In this document: positions 14,785-14,901 of the stretch, in pieces
How the letters are laid out: every line of letters begins with the position of its first letter
Position numbering within the stretch: the stretch's first letter is position 1
Assembly (NCBI GenBank): GCA_041738345.1
Contig: JBGSPX010000025.1
Span: forward strand, 1 to 14,901
Length of the DNA: 14,901 nt
Direction: 5' to 3'
DNA from: Proteocatella sp041738345
GTDB lineage: Bacteria; Bacillota; Clostridia; Peptostreptococcales; Filifactoraceae
The notes under the pieces: model-generated
Told to the model about the DNA's origin: nothing
Database searches by the model: none
Seen by the model: only the letters and a program-made list of their open reading frames with translations
Position numbers and translations under genes: made by a program

Positions 14785-14901
14785 TTATTTTAGAAGTTTC
14801 ACTATATCGTCTGAAGAAAGTACTTTTCCCATAGATTTTACAGTTTCATCTACTACAAGTGCCGGTGTTTTCATAACGCCATAAGCCATAATATCTTAGA
14901 T
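14785..14901 (-). pseudogene. C-terminal part of a small thioredoxin-fold (redox-active disulfide) protein, interrupted by an in-frame TAA
   Basis: The minus strand encodes MAYGVMKTPALVVDETVKSM and ends GKVLSSDDIVKLLK before a double TAA. This is the C-terminal half of the about 77-residue 'redox-active disulfide protein 2' / MTH895-like thioredoxin family, including the cis-Pro motif KTPALVVD. In that family the residues before MAYGV typically read like 'x-D/E-I'. Here the frame reads Ile-stop-Asp-Ile-Met-Ala, with TAA at 14896-14898. The N-terminal CxxC active site would lie outside the window. Either the gene is broken by a nonsense change, there is a sequence error near the edge, or a 34-residue fragment starts at the ATG at 14889, which has no ribosome site. 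A stop-codon reading as selenocysteine is excluded because that uses TGA. Confidence 0.6.

Noticed and set aside
14896..14898. Recoded stop codon in the thioredoxin-like gene
   Set aside because: Selenocysteine uses TGA; this is TAA, and a second function for TAA is not expected in a bacterium with ordinary TAA stops elsewhere in the window.

Overview
This is an AT-rich stretch of bacterial chromosome, almost certainly from a Firmicute of class Clostridia. The signs are strong AAGGAGG-type ribosome sites, A/T-rich third positions, stem-loop plus U-tract terminators, a butyrate kinase, a GerMN-domain lipoprotein and a sigma-54 activator with the clostridial GSFTGA loop. An amino-acid-fermenting (Stickland-type) anaerobe, for example of the Peptostreptococcaceae, would fit. 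The genus is a guess. There are no rRNA or tRNA genes, CRISPR arrays, insertion sequences or phage genes.

All genes but one are on the minus strand, so the layout is read here from right to left. (1) The right edge (14785-14901) holds the C-terminal end of a small thioredoxin-fold protein, with an in-frame TAA just upstream of its conserved block. A terminator at 14725-14763 serves both it and the convergent ECF gene. (2) The only plus-strand gene (13896-14687) is an ECF vitamin-transporter S component. It is divergent from a MocR-type GntR/aminotransferase regulator (12361-13758), and an 8+8 bp inverted repeat lies between the two promoters. The MocR protein has Ser where the PLP-binding Lys should be. 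(3) A sigma-54-dependent activator (10321-12342) follows the MocR gene by 17 bp and ends in a strong terminator (10190-10238). (4) Directly after that terminator is a sequence with correct sigma-54 promoter spacing (10150-10165). It precedes a two-gene unit: a PuuD-like gamma-glutamyl hydrolase (9389-10117) and an APC amino-acid permease (7978-9372), with a terminator at 7865-7900. (5) A good sigma-A promoter (7830-7858) starts an apparent four-gene operon: butyrate kinase, a PLP aminotransferase, a secreted 5'-nucleotidase and a GerMN lipoprotein, ending at a terminator (2769-2796). (6) A two-gene unit encodes a CBM48-like glycogen-binding protein and an unusual Ala/Ser/Val/Lys-rich amphipathic protein, with a terminator at 896-923. 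(7) At the left edge, a gene of unknown function with its own promoter runs off the window.

The central theme is amino-acid catabolism and its control. The permease and gamma-glutamyl hydrolase would bring in and split an amino-acid or gamma-glutamyl substrate, probably switched on by the adjacent sigma-54 activator. The aminotransferase and acyl kinase would convert amino acids to acids with ATP gain. The MocR/ECF pair suggests vitamin (perhaps B6) supply to PLP enzymes. The most notable observations are the MocR regulator lacking its PLP lysine and co-transcribed with a sigma-54 activator, the matching sigma-54 promoter beside that activator, and the pairing of a glycogen-binding domain with a phasin/LEA-like amphipathic protein.
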